From positions 14,995,173 through 15,059,172 of the forward strand of contig CM057158.1 of assembly GCA_029962745.1 (NCBI GenBank): 64,000 nt of DNA. The letters run 5' to 3'. This stretch comes from Echinometra lucunter. Lineage: Eukaryota; Echinodermata; Echinoidea; Camarodonta; Echinometridae. The translations under genes and the position numbers were made by a program. The notes beneath the pieces are model-generated. The model was not told where the DNA came from and did not search any database. It worked only from the letters and a program-made list of their open reading frames with translations. This document shows, one piece after another, positions 23,701 to 34,939 of this stretch (position 1 is the first letter of the stretch; the number at the start of each line of letters is the position of its first letter).

Positions 23701-26347
23701 AAAGAAACGTACAGTCAGATTTTTTCTGCTGCGCATGTCATGGGAAGGTCACGTGTCCTTTCTCCTGCACTCGTGACATGTTATGCTCCACCCAGGTATA
23801 TCCTTCTATGGTCGCAATACATTCAGACAAACATGGACCATGATTCTTTATGGAGTTCTAGTTCACAACGATGCTCAGGCCCTAGTTTTGTTATACAACG
23901 TTTCTTTATGCATCAATTCGTAAGTGAACGTAAAAAACACATCGTATAGCTTTACCATTTTGGTACAGCTATATGACAGATTTTTTTTGTGTGTGTCTGA
24001 CCACATGGTCTGTGAAAATGAAACAGATACTAGTCGCTTACAAAATGGCCTAATGCCTCTATGCACATGTATCTAATGAACTTTGTACAGAAGTTCAATA
24101 GCTCTGTGAAGGGTCGACGTTATAGGAAGACACAAGTGTATAAATAAAGAACTTTGTATATAGCTGCATGTACATGACAACTTTTAGTATACTAATACAT
24201 GAAACTTACAGGAACACTGAACATTGTTAATTTTAAATTTTGCTATTTTAAGTCCCTGTATAGATTACTTGTCCTGTACTAGATTCATCAAGATTGCAGT
24301 GAACACAGTGAAAAAAAAAGTTGGATGATTCAAGATGTTATATTAATCCTATGCGCCACATATCAATGAACTCTGCAGAGTGATTTTACACCAAAACAGA
24401 AATAGAGGATAGGGAGAGAGTTGGCTCAGTCGGTAAAGCGTCTGTATGTCGAACCAAAGATCGTGGATTCGAGTCCAACCCAGGCGGATGACTGAAGCCT
24501 ATGTTGTTGTTATCGTGCCCCTCCTGTTTCACGCAGGCTATGCTACAGTGGAAAACATTCCATCCCTTGGATAGGACGTTAAATGGAGGTCCTGTGTAAA
24601 GGAGAGTCACCACCTTTGCACGTTAAAGATCCCACTGCACTATTCGTATAAGAGTAGGGGGAAACACTGGTGTATGTGGTTCACTTGCACACCCCCAATC
24701 AGTGATATCGGGAGGAGAGACCCGAGGGTTACAGTGATTCAATTCGCTTTTCGCCTCCCAGGCACAGGTGACGCAAAATCAAATAACAATAATAATAATA
24801 ATAAAAAAGATCTAGCAGAGTATGAAGAAAAGACAAATATCACATAAAATGATAATTCTATCCAGAGTTAATATTCCCTATTCAATTGATGTGCTTGAAA
24901 ATGTATACAGCACAAAATGTACCTATTACTGGGATACTAGGCACACTGTACTTGCTCTAAAATACTCTCTCATTAAAAAAATACTTCAAAGTAACATTCT
25001 GAACCGTGTTCAGCAAAATGTACACAACTTAACTTGCCTGAGGATGGCACTGAAATAAACCATTGTTGTTAAAAACAGCACATTCACAATGACACTACAA
25101 TTTTGATACACCTACATAGACTGACATCCGCTTCATCTAAAAGTACTGTATTATCACTTCCTGTTTACAGTAAATCTATGTTTTTTCCTCATGGTATTAA
25201 CCCATACGTGACAGGAATTATTTAAAGCCTAATTTGATCAGCTTTTATTCTTCAAATTGGCAACACCAACATTTTTATTTCATTGCGACATTTTTCTTAT
25301 AAAATGTCATGTATCTGAAATGAATATAAATTGACAGAAATTATGATGAGAAGTTAAAAAGTTGCTAATTTGCAGGAGAAAACAGTGATTTTAAACTTTC
25401 TATCACATTGCCAATTTAAGGATTTTAATGCTTATTTTCCTTTAACAAATTTTCAGCATCAAACAACGAATATTGACGCAACCAAAATGGGCACAGTTTG
25501 TGTAGAATTTTTTGCTCTTTCTGCTCATGTATTTGGTATGATTTTTAGGGCTTTGCATCAAAAGATATTAGGCCGAACCACAAAATGTGGACCTCTGTCA
25601 TGAATGGGTTAAAGTGCATTTGAACTTTTAGTAATGATTATATTCTGTTTTATAGGGATGACTGGTACAAGAAGTAAGGAGAGCTAGAAGCTAAGGAAGA
25701 GAAAATGAAAATACCTCAAATAAGAAGCCTCATAGCAACATTTAGGGTTCACAAGACTACAAGCATGGGTGTCATGGGTTGTTTGTCTACTTGAATGTCC
25801 CAACAGAGAACTATAGATGATCAGACTTTAATGATATTGATAAATCTTTCCCACATCAGCCCCCACCCCCCTGTTCATGTGACCGTGTAGTAAAGGGAAT
25901 TGAAAATGAATTTACACCAGACATCAATGATGTACTGTATGCTATAAGCCTTCCTCAAAGCTTTTATCATTGAGGTGTGCATGACTTCAATACATGATGC
26001 GTGCATAGAGTTCATTATGAGGCTTGTATCCATTGTGTTTGATTTTCAAACAACTGCAATTCCATTACTGAGGTGGGACCACTTTTATTGGGGTTACATC
26101 ATATATCCTGTTCAATTATCATTAATCAGAGAGTTCTGACCAAGTCCCTAGGAAATCCCAAAGGGTCATTAGATACTTACAGGCTGTAGTACGTGGGGAA
26201 CTTCTTGGTTCCACCGGTGTACCCCACCTTGGTACGGACCACCCCCGGGGCACAGCCAAACTGTGCCTCGGGGAACCAAAATCAGCTCATAGCGAAGGTA
26301 GCCGTCTCCAGATCATCCCTGGCAATCTTTGGCTCCTCCCTCGGCAT
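14527..26347 (-). CDS. msrA: Methionine-S-sulfoxide reductase A, selenocysteine form (gene span, three coding exons)
   Basis: MsrA reduces methionine-S-sulfoxide, free or in proteins, and repairs oxidative damage. Joining 26347-26181, 20761-20510 and 14749-14527 gives 642 nt and 213 residues, with all junctions GT-AG and in phase. Family marks include A-T-F-A-M before the active site, F-W then P-E-A, V-G-Y-T-G-G, the GDHTETVQIEFD strand, NHD, QY.SAIF, and AEDYHQKYMLRQH near the C-terminus. The catalytic cysteine position (usual GCFWG) is a TGA codon, residue 22, read as selenocysteine because everything downstream is intact. Cys32 and Cys90 are possible resolving partners; there is no C-terminal cysteine motif. 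No N-terminal targeting peptide is apparent. Introns are 5.4 and 5.8 kb and full of repeats. A 5' UTR exon may exist, since a TAACAG acceptor-like sequence precedes the ATG. Confidence 0.88.
15129..15284. mobile_element. pogo/Tigger-like MITE
   Basis: The ends are inverted: GCATTGGAAACTCGGTATA and, in reverse complement, CAGTGGAAACTCAGTATAAC. The right end is followed by TA. The CAGT..AACTC.GTATAACG form resembles pogo/Tigger termini (family knowledge; the specific assignment is inference). Confidence 0.6.
16249..16750. mobile_element. MITE rich in GAATCGCGATTC palindromes
   Basis: The left end GGCACATTCACACACAAGAGG is mirrored by the right end, which reads GGCGTTCGCACACGAGG in reverse complement. 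Just inside the left end are repeated ATTCAAATT and TCGCGATT words in both orientations. No coding capacity. Confidence 0.6.
17577..19926. mobile_element. hAT-like element with CAGTGATGTGT ends and (CCGAGT)n subterminal repeats
   Basis: The left end CAGTGATGTGTCCGAGTCC and right end GGACTCGAGTCACACATCACTG are inverted. Both ends carry arrays of GTCCGAGTCCGAG words (17587-17687 and 19848-19910). Most of the interior is the AACTGG/CCAGTT swarm. No exact 8-bp TSD was found and no transposase was recognised; the 140-codon frame at 19429 is unassigned. Confidence 0.7.
17705..19215. repeat. AACTGG/CCAGTT word swarm
   Basis: Dozens of copies of CCAGTTGAAACCAGTTG, AACTGGTACCAGTTGA and close variants occur in both orientations in two blocks (17705-18335 and 18705-19215). 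At 18857-19040 there is also a direct repeat of about 64 bp (GAACT.GTTTCAATATGGA). The unit contains the palindrome AACTGGTACCAGTT, so any stretch can pair with many others. Confidence 0.8.
20510..20761 (-). CDS. msrA: msrA coding exon 2
   Basis: The acceptor TTTCAG is at 20767-20762 and the donor GTGAGT at 20509-20504. The exon encodes residues 56-139, including GDHTET, the aromatic FW and the NHD.TTC segment, ending in FYDAE. The junction with exon 1 restores Leu-Gly-Asp-His. This is the best conserved part of the gene. Confidence 0.92.
21598..22399 (-). promoter_or_regulatory. Six perfect DR1 nuclear-receptor motifs at 157-bp spacing
   Basis: TGACCTTTGACCT (on the minus strand AGGTCAAAGGTCA, a direct repeat of AGGTCA with a one-base spacer) occurs in six consecutive tandem units from about 21600 to 22398. 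The two leftmost units have TTTCACC instead. DR1 is the known binding site class of RXR heterodimers, HNF4 and COUP-TF. Binding in this organism is not shown. Confidence 0.5.
22510..22600 (+). repeat. (ACGG)n microsatellite within the pearl-like element
   Basis: GACGGACG repeats with regular ACG insertions. They give the TDGRTDDGR open frames, which are not genes. Confidence 0.9.
24413..24809 (+). mobile_element. tRNA-derived SINE with (AAT)n tail
   Basis: The head has a Pol III A box (TGGCTCAGTCGG, 24422-24433) and a B box (GGATTCGAGTCC, 24465-24476). The body has GGATAGGACGTTAAATGG then AGGTCC, and GCACGTTAAAGATCCCAC. The tail is CAATAATAATAATAATA. The 75-codon minus frame is an artefact. 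Confidence 0.8.
25201..25608. mobile_element. piggyBac-type MITE flanked by TTAA
   Basis: The ends CCCATACGTGACAG and CTGTCATGAATGGG are inverted, and TTAA lies immediately outside both (25197-25200 and 25609-25612). TTAA target choice is characteristic of piggyBac. The 77-codon frame inside is unassigned. Confidence 0.7.
26181..26347 (-). CDS. msrA: msrA coding exon 1 with in-frame TGA (Sec) at 26284-26282
   Basis: Encodes residues 1-55 plus two bases of Leu56, starting MPREEPKIARDD. The active-site segment reads A-T-F-A-M-S-U-F-W-F-P-E-A. The sole in-frame TGA falls exactly where the family has its nucleophilic Cys. The exon ends at donor GTAAGT (26180-26175). The ATG at 26347 gives a normal MsrA N-terminus, and the genomic frame upstream has a TAG within six codons. 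The glycines that usually flank the site (GCFWG) are Ser and Phe here, a divergent motif. Confidence 0.88.
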
Positions 26348-26405
26348 CCTGTTAGATGCAATCTAATTGACATATGAAAATAAAAAACAAAAAAGAAATT
26401 GAAAG

Positions 26406-26434
26406 TGAAAGAGAGAGAGAGAGAGAGAGAGAGA
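26406..26434 (+). repeat. (GA)n microsatellite
   Basis: A short GA run about 60 bp upstream of the msrA start codon on the minus strand. It could lie in the promoter, the 5' UTR or an intron. Confidence 0.9.
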
Positions 26435-27605
26435 GAAGAAAGGTAAAGAGGATTATTGCCTTGATGTTTAGTCCCATCTGACTATTCAGAAAGCAGATAC
26501 AATCAGATGGGATCAAATAAAGTCTTTATATACGGACTTTCATCAGGACGGATGTTTGTAATTCCAAGCTCTATCTGTCTTATCACTTGATCTCCACAAA
26601 ATTACAAATTGGGTGCTTGTAAGAATAAATGCACATACTTTTGCATTCACCGTTACATGCCAGAGTGCAATGCTGTACCACTCTTCGCCTTTGCCTGAGG
26701 CTAACGGGTTTAGGTGAACTCACGATGTCGAAGGTTGCGCTATTGAAATGGAAATTAATCACGCGGCAAAATCACCAAGAAGGTTGGGTCTCCTATCAAT
26801 CAAAAGTCACTATTTTGAGTTTGAAAAATAAATTTTAGGTTCTAATATCACAGTTATATCTACTAGTCCACGGGTGAACTTCAAAGGTAGTTTGCAGGGC
26901 TAACCGGGCATGAGAAACTGTGATTTGGAGGCATAATATTTCTTTGTTGACATGGGTCTCCACAGGAGCAAATGGCAGAGCTTTGAAATATCAGAATAAA
27001 AACACAAATAGTTTCCTTCAGCTAATTATGCCCCTCGACTTCGTTTCGGGACATGGACCTAGTACAGTTTCAAGATCACCTTGGGCTAAAGCCTATTAGT
27101 CAGACCCACACGAGTCGGACAAGGACACACAAAATCTTGGCGAACCCATTCAGTTTCCCAGAAAGTAATCAGCATTTGCATACATTATGTGCGAGAGATC
27201 TAACTTCTGGTTGACCTCTGTGGAGAGAACAAAAGTTCCAAGTGCAGATGAAGCATTAAATCATCCTATTTTGGTCAGTTTTAAGTTGTCAAAATAAATG
27301 AGAAGTAAAAAAACATCAATCAAACATTCAATTTTAAGATAATGTCACTTTTGTGGCTCAGACTGAGAATTCAGCTTCATCACATCCGCAATGTTGTTGC
27401 ACTTTTTGTTGTGAATTTGCAAGATTTGGCTACGCCCGCTTGTATAGTCAGTGATTGTATTACCAAACGTATTACCGAACGCACGCATTTACACATCCAA
27501 AATTACTTTCCTACGCTTAGAACTATGCAACATTCTCCCACAGGAAATTTCAAAAGGAAGACGACAAAAACAAGGCAAAAAAACTTTTGCAATATCATTG
27601 TTTTC

Positions 27606-28195
27606 TCAAAGGCAGTGTATACAGCCACACGCGTGTGTCTTTACCTTATGGCCACACGCGTGTGGTTGTATCTACAGCATCGATATGAGGATACAGCCAC
27701 ACTTGTCTGAATTCCCACTTGAAGTCTGTGCCGCGACTGCTATCGCTAGTGTGCACTGCACTGCACAAGCGATGTGTATTCATGCGATGGTATGTGTTGC
27801 GACTTGCCCGGCGACTTGCAAAACTTGGATCGTCACGAAGCTTTTGATATCTCTCGATTTCACATATTATACAAACAATATTTTCACTTCATTCTCACCT
27901 GGTCAACCAGCAGGTGACAATATGTACAATATTGTTTGTATTTCAGTGAATTTCAAGAGATAAAACCTTCCTGACGATCTAAGTTTTGGGGTTTGGCAAC
28001 ACACTGTCGCATGAATTTACACATCGCTTGTGCAGTGCATACACGTACACACACTAGCGATAGCTGTAGCGGCACAGAGTATAAGTGGGAATTCAGTTGA
28101 GTGTGGCTGTATCCTCATGTTGATGCTGTGGATACAACCACACGCGTGTGGCCGTAAGGTAAAGACACACGCGTGTGGCTGTATACACTGCCTTT
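27606..28195. mobile_element. Foldback element, two arms of about 285 bp
   Basis: The sequence is a near-complete palindrome centred near 27906 (CACCTGG...CAGGTG). Mirrored landmarks are GGCAGTGTATACAGCCACAC at the outer ends, two CACACGCGTGTG sites per arm, CTAGCGATAG/CTATCGCTAG, and ACAAACAATATT/AATATTGTTTGT near the centre. The open frames of 122 and 170 codons lie in one arm and are not gene-like. It sits 1.3-1.8 kb upstream of the first msrA coding exon. Confidence 0.85.
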
Positions 28196-29471
28196 CTCAA
28201 AAAGCAAAAAAATGGTGAAAGTAGCTGATTGTCGATTTGGTACATTGTCCAACTTTTTCCCATAGATAGGAAATGCAGGTTTGGTATTCAATACCATTTT
28301 CAGGTCACCAAAACGCCGCGTATGCGGAGAGGGGTGCGATAGGAAGGTGATATCGGATCAAAGACTAACTTGTTACTTGTTTTTGAAAATTTTTGCATCT
28401 TCAATTTTCTGTTGGTATTTAGATCTAGACCTTAGACTAGAGTGGTGAAAGTTTGTTGAATATTTATAGATCTAGAATATTGTATTTGATATGGCTGAAT
28501 CTATGAAAAGTGTTCGGTAATAGGATACACTTCCATGCAGCAACAGCTACTTGGCCGAACTGCTTGGCCCCTCAAAGCATCAATAGAGTACGTTGAATAA
28601 GCTAACGACGTTACTTAGTATGCAAGTATAACAGAGTCAAAGCAAGAGTCCTACTCCTAGGTAGGGGCATGAAGAACATGAAGAACAAGCGATAGAAAAC
28701 ACAAACCTTTCCGTTAACTTGTCCCATGCAAAATAGTGAGTTAAAGAGCTCTATAAATTCACCTTAGCTGCAGAAAATAACGTCCAGCTGCCGAATTCTG
28801 CTCTCGACAACTGAGCGATCCTTCCAATGGCCAATAATGCCATGTAATGCTGATTTAATAGCTTTTTTTTTTTTTGCTATAAGCTAGATGAGCAGCATTC
28901 TCCGCATTGTGTACGACGTCCGGGTTGTGCGCGGCGCGACCGAAGGTCATTATGCAATTGCATGTAATAGTCTGAAAGCACAGACCCTAATCTTGAGAGA
29001 AGCTTCTAAAACTAAAGCCAAAGGAAAGCGCCTGGAACGATAGATCACAAATCACACATAAATTAAAGGTATACATATGTTCTACAATTCAGGAAGTACA
29101 TAATGGGACATATTCATTGCTTTCCATTTCCCTAGGTGAACTGAAAGTTGCAGTAACTCTCTCTACTTTCTCTAGAATAAATATGTCTTTTTGAAAATAT
29201 TAAAAACCACTGTTTTTTTTTCTCTTAATATTTTTTGTCTATAGATAAAGTATTTCGCATAAAACAAAATTGTGTTAATTAAACCATTTTTCTGTATGAA
29301 CTCCAAAACAAAATTCTGAAACCGAAATTGGCAAAGTGGAACGTTGAAATCAACCAACCACTTGTTTACTTATCCTCCCAAATCTTGTTGATCAAATAAT
29401 TGTGAAGCCACAAACAAAATGAATGAAAAACAACTACATGAGCGTACGAATTTATATCATCGACGTGGTAT

Positions 29472-29715
29472 TTAACTCTTTGCCTGCTGAATTAATTTTG
29501 AGGGGAAAATAATGACAATTGTTCTTTGGATATTTCATTTAAACTACATTCCTTAGAGCAGTATTAATGCTGGTCATTATTCTTTATCACTCAAGCACAC
29601 TAACTGTGTTTTTAGTTTTTCTGGTACAATGGTAAAGGAGAAAACTAATTATAACAATTGTTCAGTTTAATCGTATGATTGTCCCAATAGTCGACAGAAG
29701 CTGGCAAAGAGTTAA
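29472..29715. mobile_element. piggyBac-type MITE, family copy 1 (TTAA-CTCTTTGC ends)
   Basis: Begins TTAACTCTTTGCCTGC and ends GCTGGCAAAGAGTTAA. It shares GCTGAATTAATT, AATAATGACAATTGTTC and AGAAAACTAATTAT with the copy at 35252-35500. Confidence 0.75.
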
Positions 29716-29852
29716 GTCTTATAATGGAGTAGGCATTATCTATAGGCACATCTATAACTGACTTCAGAAATTCATAGTGAAAGGCCTACACCGAAAAAAA
29801 TATTTATAACGATGATGCCATTAGCCCGACTCTCTCCTCTTATTTAAGTAGG

Positions 29853-30121
29853 CACTATGAACATGGCGGACAAAGAAAGCGGACAAAATAAACAACCCCT
29901 CATTCTACCCTTCACAATGGTTCTGGTAGTCAAAAGAACATCCCTTCACAGCTATTATGTTTAATCATGTAGTTCAAGGTGAATATGCATGTGACACCTG
30001 TTCCACATATTTCAGACAATAGCAGTGAAGGAATGTTCTTTTGACTACCAGAACCATTGTGAAGGATAGAATGAGGGGTTGTTTATTTTGTCCGCTTTCT
30101 TTGTCCGTCATGTTCATAGTG
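29853..30121. repeat. Near-perfect inverted repeat, 97-nt arms, 75-nt loop
   Basis: The left arm 29853-29949 and the right arm 30025-30121 are reverse complements over 97 positions with three differences. No target duplication was identified. The arms contain ATAAACAACCCCTCATTCTA and GGTTCTGGTAGTCAAAAGAA. A transcript of either strand would form a long double-stranded hairpin. Confidence 0.9.
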
Positions 30122-30159
30122 AGGGTCGACCCCCTCACCTTGGTGATTGTTTAGATTTC

Positions 30160-33100
30160 GCTGATTAAAACAGAAAATGAAATCTTGCTTTTCATAAATA
30201 CGAAATCAAGATAAAAACTGCGGTTGGTAGGGAAGATCGTAGGCAAGTATGTATTTGTCTGGATTGTAATGTTTTAAACAAGAGATGGCGCTAGTCAACT
30301 TCTTTCATCACCCGCGGAAAGTACATATACTTATGCACAATTACTGCCTCACTATAATGTATTAGACAAAAGCTGGCGCTCAACTACTATTAACTCTTTT
30401 GACAGAATATATGCAAAAATACGACAGAAGCGATGGGAGAAAAGTTTAGCACTGCCTTGTTTAAAAACTGATATGGCATTACTGCAATGTTTTGAAATTG
30501 AGATGGAGCTAAACCATTGTTTATTGAATTGCATGTGATTGTAAATGGACGGTAATTATCAGTAGAAAAGATGTAGACGTATTGTGATAATAGATTCTTT
30601 CTAATTCCAGTTGCTAAATTGACAATTTAACATTAATGTGCTAAAAACAGTTTTAGAAAACGATCATCCCCAACAAAGATTAAAGAATAAAATTTAAAAA
30701 AAATTGAAACGATTGTTTACTTGATTGTTTTTATAGGGAATGGGAAGCTTCAAATAAGTATGAAAAAAGACCAAAAAATAAATAGATAAATAAATAAATG
30801 AATAAAAACGAGAAGAATGGGAAAAATTACCAAATAAAAATAATGGTAAGATAGGCAAAAGTGCACTTTCCATAAGTTAAAGAGATTTACGGCTTGTAAC
30901 AACACTCTTTACCTGAATGTTGTTACTTCGTTTGATCTACATTAATTTTTTTTGTTTTTTTTTGTAGTTGTTTTATTTTTTAGTCTGGTTAGCTTAGGGC
31001 AATATAAGCTCGGTTTTCATCACACTGTCCAAATAATCTAAGAATTCTGTTTTCTAAGCCAATTCCAATACACTAACGGCACTAGACAGTAATATAATTC
31101 TCAAGTTTAATTCTTTCTGAAGCTGAGAGAGAGAGACAGAGAGAGAGAATGAGACACAATGGTGCCAGACATTTCAGTGAATGTTTCCTTGTTGAGTTTC
31201 TCTGAATGAAACATGAAATGAAGTCTTTCTTTTCATAAATACGAAATCAAGATTTAATAAAAACCCTCCAGTTGGGAAGGAAGTAATGTTAGTTAAAGCA
31301 ATTTCATAAGCCTACACCACTTTCTACAGTGGCCTACACTATTGGTCTGGATTGTAATGTTTTAAACAAGAGATGGCGCTAGACAACTTATTTCATAAGG
31401 GCAAGATAATACGTAGTTCAGCGGATAATTATACACAATCACCGACTCACTATAATGCATTAGACAAAAGCTGGCGCTCGACTACAATCAGCTCCAGATC
31501 AGCTCTTTTGACAGAATATATTATTTAAAAATATGAAAGAAGCGATGGAAAAAAGTCTATCGCTACCATATAATGTTTAGAAATTGAGATGGCATTACGG
31601 CATTTACTATAATGGTTTGAAATTGAGATGGAGCTAAACCATTGTTTTACTGGATTGCATTTGCATGTGATTGTAAATGGACTGTAATTATCAATAGACA
31701 AGGTGATAATAGATTCTTTCTAATTCCACTTGCTAAATTGTAACATTAAGGTGTTAGAACTACTTCTATAAATTGATCATTGCCAACAAAGATGAACGAA
31801 GAATGAAAAAAAAACCCCGAATGTCTACTTAATTTTTTTTTTTATAGGGGATGGGGGAATCTCAATTAAGAATAAAAATGATTTTAAAAAATAATTTAAA
31901 AAACTGAGAAGGATGGGAAAAATAATCGAATAGAAATAAAAAGAGGATTGGGAATCTCAAATATAAGTTTATATATCTATAACTTTTTCAAAGTAAACTC
32001 TTGCTAATTTTGTATCATCATTGTCATTCGGTTATTTTCTCATCCTTAAAGTAATTTTCAAAAACTGTTTTTATCATTTTCATTCTAATTGAGATTCCTC
32101 CATCCCCTTTTAGAAATTATGTAGACAATCGTTTCGTTTCATTTTTTTCCCCAATCTTAAGTTGATTTTTTTCTTTTTCGCAATGATGCATAGAAGTGGT
32201 TTTAACACCTTAATGTTACATTTTGACAACTGAAATATTTTAGACAGAATCAGTTATCACAATCGGTCTATCTTTTCTGCCGATAATTAAGGCGCGTTCA
32301 GATATGATGCGACTTTGTAGCGCAACATTTTGCCGCCACATTTTTTTTTTTGTGTGTACACGTCTATTGGGTATGGGGCAACAAAAAATGTCGTCGAGGC
32401 AGGACACATTTTGGTTTGCTGCCTGGCTAAAAAAAAAAGAAAAAAGAAAAAAAAAGCGCAACAATCAAATTCCTAAAAAGTTAGCGCAAAAATTGTCATG
32501 AAATTATTTGCGCAAGTTTTGACAAAATTCTCTCTTATTTGAGAGTTGACGTGTTCATTAGTAAGTGGCGGCACAAAGTCATATCATTGAACACTAAAAA
32601 AGTCGCATCATATTTGAACGCACCTTTACAGTCTTTTTACGATCACATGCAATCCAGTAAAACAATGGTTTAGCTCCATCTCAATTTCAAAATATTACAG
32701 TATTGCCATCTTAATTTTAGAACATTACAAGAATGCCATTCAAGTTTACAACATTACGATAATGCAAATCATTTCTTCCATCGGTTTATTTTTTTAACAG
32801 TGCTGACAGTCAAAATGGATCCATTGTATATTATAGATCCACTCTCCTGATAGTAGTCGAGCGCCAGCTTTTGTTTGATACATTATAGAGATCCAGTGAT
32901 TGTGTATCATTGCATGTAAAATGCGCACGTTATGAAATAAGTTGTCTAGTGCCATCTCTTGTTTAAAACATTACAATATAGGCAAATACAGAAAAACATT
33001 TCTTTCTCAACCGAAGGTTTTAGCTTTATTTCGTATCTATGAAAAACAAGAGTTCGTTTTCTGTCTCACTCAGCGAATACTATTTTAAGAAAATAGTATT

Positions 33101-33830
33101 TGAAAAATATCTATAGCAGCAAAAATTTAGTGTAATGATTATGTTGATATTTATCTGATTATTACTGTATTGATACAAAATAAACATAAAAGATAGCCAT
33201 AAAAAAACAAAGAAACAAAGAAACAAATTTCAGTCGTCCGTCGGATCGGAAAACATAATGTTCCTTGGCTAAAAGCTCTGCCATTTGATAATCATTATGT
33301 GGAATTCCTACCATTAAAGCAGAACACCCGGTACCTAAACCCAACTTTATGTACTAATTTGAACACAAGCTGTAACTCTCTTTCTATGAAAAAAAAAAGC
33401 TAAAAGAGAAAAAGGTAAACTCTTTTGATATTCTTATCAAAGTCTTCACTGTTATTCCGCCTTTTTTCTCATTATTCTTATTTTATCCTTAGTTCTTTTT
33501 TCAAAAGCTAATTCCTATAACTTTTGTCTCACTTTAAATTCCACTATCCCCTTTTAAAGTTTAGAAGAAGTTCGTTTCATTTTTTTCTTTCTCTCACTAT
33601 TTCTTTCTTCTCCGCAATTACAGAAGTGGCTAAAAGTCCTTAAGGTTACAGTCTAGCAAGTAAAATATTAAATTTTGAAAAAGAATCTATTATCAGTTAG
33701 GTTTGTCTTGTCTGCTAGACTGCTGATAATTACAATCCATTAACAATTATATGTAATCCAGTAAAACAATTGGTTAGCTCCATCGAAATTTCAAAATCTA
33801 TGAAAAGCAAGACTTCGTTTTCTGTTTCAT
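30160..33830. repeat. Cluster of four copies of an AT-rich repeat, two direct and two inverted
   Basis: Direct copies are at about 30160-30720 and 31200-31800; inverted copies are at about 33065-32635 and 33830-33720 (partial). Shared words include TTTTAAACAAGAGATGGCGC, TTAGACAAAAGCTGGCGCTC, TTTGAAATTGAGATGGAGCT and CTTTTCATAAATACGAAATC. Within each copy a sub-repeat of the form AATG-TTTTGAAATTGAGATGG recurs. No coding potential. Confidence 0.7.
32291..32624. mobile_element. MITE with GGCGCGTTCAGATATGATGC ends
   Basis: The left end runs through GATGCGACTTTGTAG. The right end, in reverse complement, is GGTGCGTTCAAATATGATGC then GACTTTTTTAG. The interior matches 53375-53480 over AATCAAATTC.TA.AAAGTTAG and TTTGAGA.TTGACG, so that is a second, partial family member. 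Confidence 0.75.
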
Positions 33831-33837
33831 TCAGAGA

Positions 33838-33839
33838 GG

Positions 33840-33897
<58 letters not shown>
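33838..33897 (+). repeat. (GA)n microsatellite
   Basis: About 60 bp of GA dinucleotides adjoining the last inverted repeat copy. Confidence 0.95.
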
Positions 33898-33901
<4 letters not shown>

Positions 33902-34939
33902 CAAAACTAGACAACCCCTCCCCCCAAACCATGAAACATTTATTCAAATTATTCAACTGTTGGAATCACAGGACTGCTATAAGAATATGCATAAATTATA
34001 TTTGATGTTATTTGATATTGTTTTATTTCTCTTGTTAATGCAAAATAATAAATGAATAAATAAATAAATGAATAAATGAATAAATGAATGAAAAAATAAA
34101 TAAATGAATACCTAGCACTCTCTCTGCTTCAGTAAGAATCAAAATTGAAAAGCAAGTAAAAACTAAATGTGTTTATCTATACATGCATCCCAACATGTAT
34201 ATTGAACTGTCATGGGGGCATTAAAACTTGGTCCAGAAAACAGAATACATTTAAATTGCTTGGATAATGAGAGATTAAAATATTTTCACTTCAGTTTGCA
34301 CTCTCGTTCTCTATCAATTGCAATATATAACAGATTTTGAGAGGAAAATCAAAACTATTCCACAAACTCATTCACAAAATAAGATAGTTTATTGAATGAA
34401 TTACTCACATAAAAACATTCCATCAAATGCATTCCCAGAACATCTATAGTTGTTTGAAGACACAGTAATATATTTGAAATAAAATAGTTTGCTCAAAATA
34501 ATCTACAATTAAAACAGATTGAAATGAATAACAGGTATGTAACCATTTTCAATCCTTGCTAAAGAGAAACAATCTAAATCTAAAGATCCTAAAGAGGAGT
34601 TAAAGGAGATTGAACCATCACATAATGTTGGCTTGAGAAGAAAAATCAGAGAAACAAAAAATGAGGATTTGACATAAAACAAATACAGTGGAAGTTATGC
34701 ACCTTGAACATTTGAAAATATCCGTTGAAGTATCTAAAGTTGGTTTCCCCTTATTTGGCATATTTCAGTGGCTCACCAAAGGCAGAGCCTGATCCCATTA
34801 AGAGAGACACCAGCTTGATCTTTAGTGATTCCTTAAAAAAAACAATGACAGGTATTTTGGCCACGTTTCTTGAGAACATGGAATTTAAAATGACTAATCT
34901 CAAAGAAGATCAATTTTGCAAGAGATCAAGTTGGAGATA

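Larger units (their letters stand above)
20762..26180 (-). other. msrA intron 1 (5.42 kb)
   Basis: Contains the pearl-like element, a SINE and a TTAA-flanked MITE. Near 22820-23190 there are three diverged copies of the sequence around the exon 2 acceptor (for example TTTCAGTATGGTC.CAACTGAAACAGGA at 22832-22867), scattered in both intron and flank; no coding continuation follows them. Confidence 0.6.

Noticed and set aside
26282..26284. TGA as a disabling stop making MsrA a pseudogene
   Set aside because: It falls exactly on the catalytic Cys codon, both later exons are intact with correct splice phases, and no other lesion is present.
27342..27963. Open frames of 122 and 170 codons
   Set aside because: They lie in one arm of the 590-bp foldback, with no protein-like pattern and no family resemblance.
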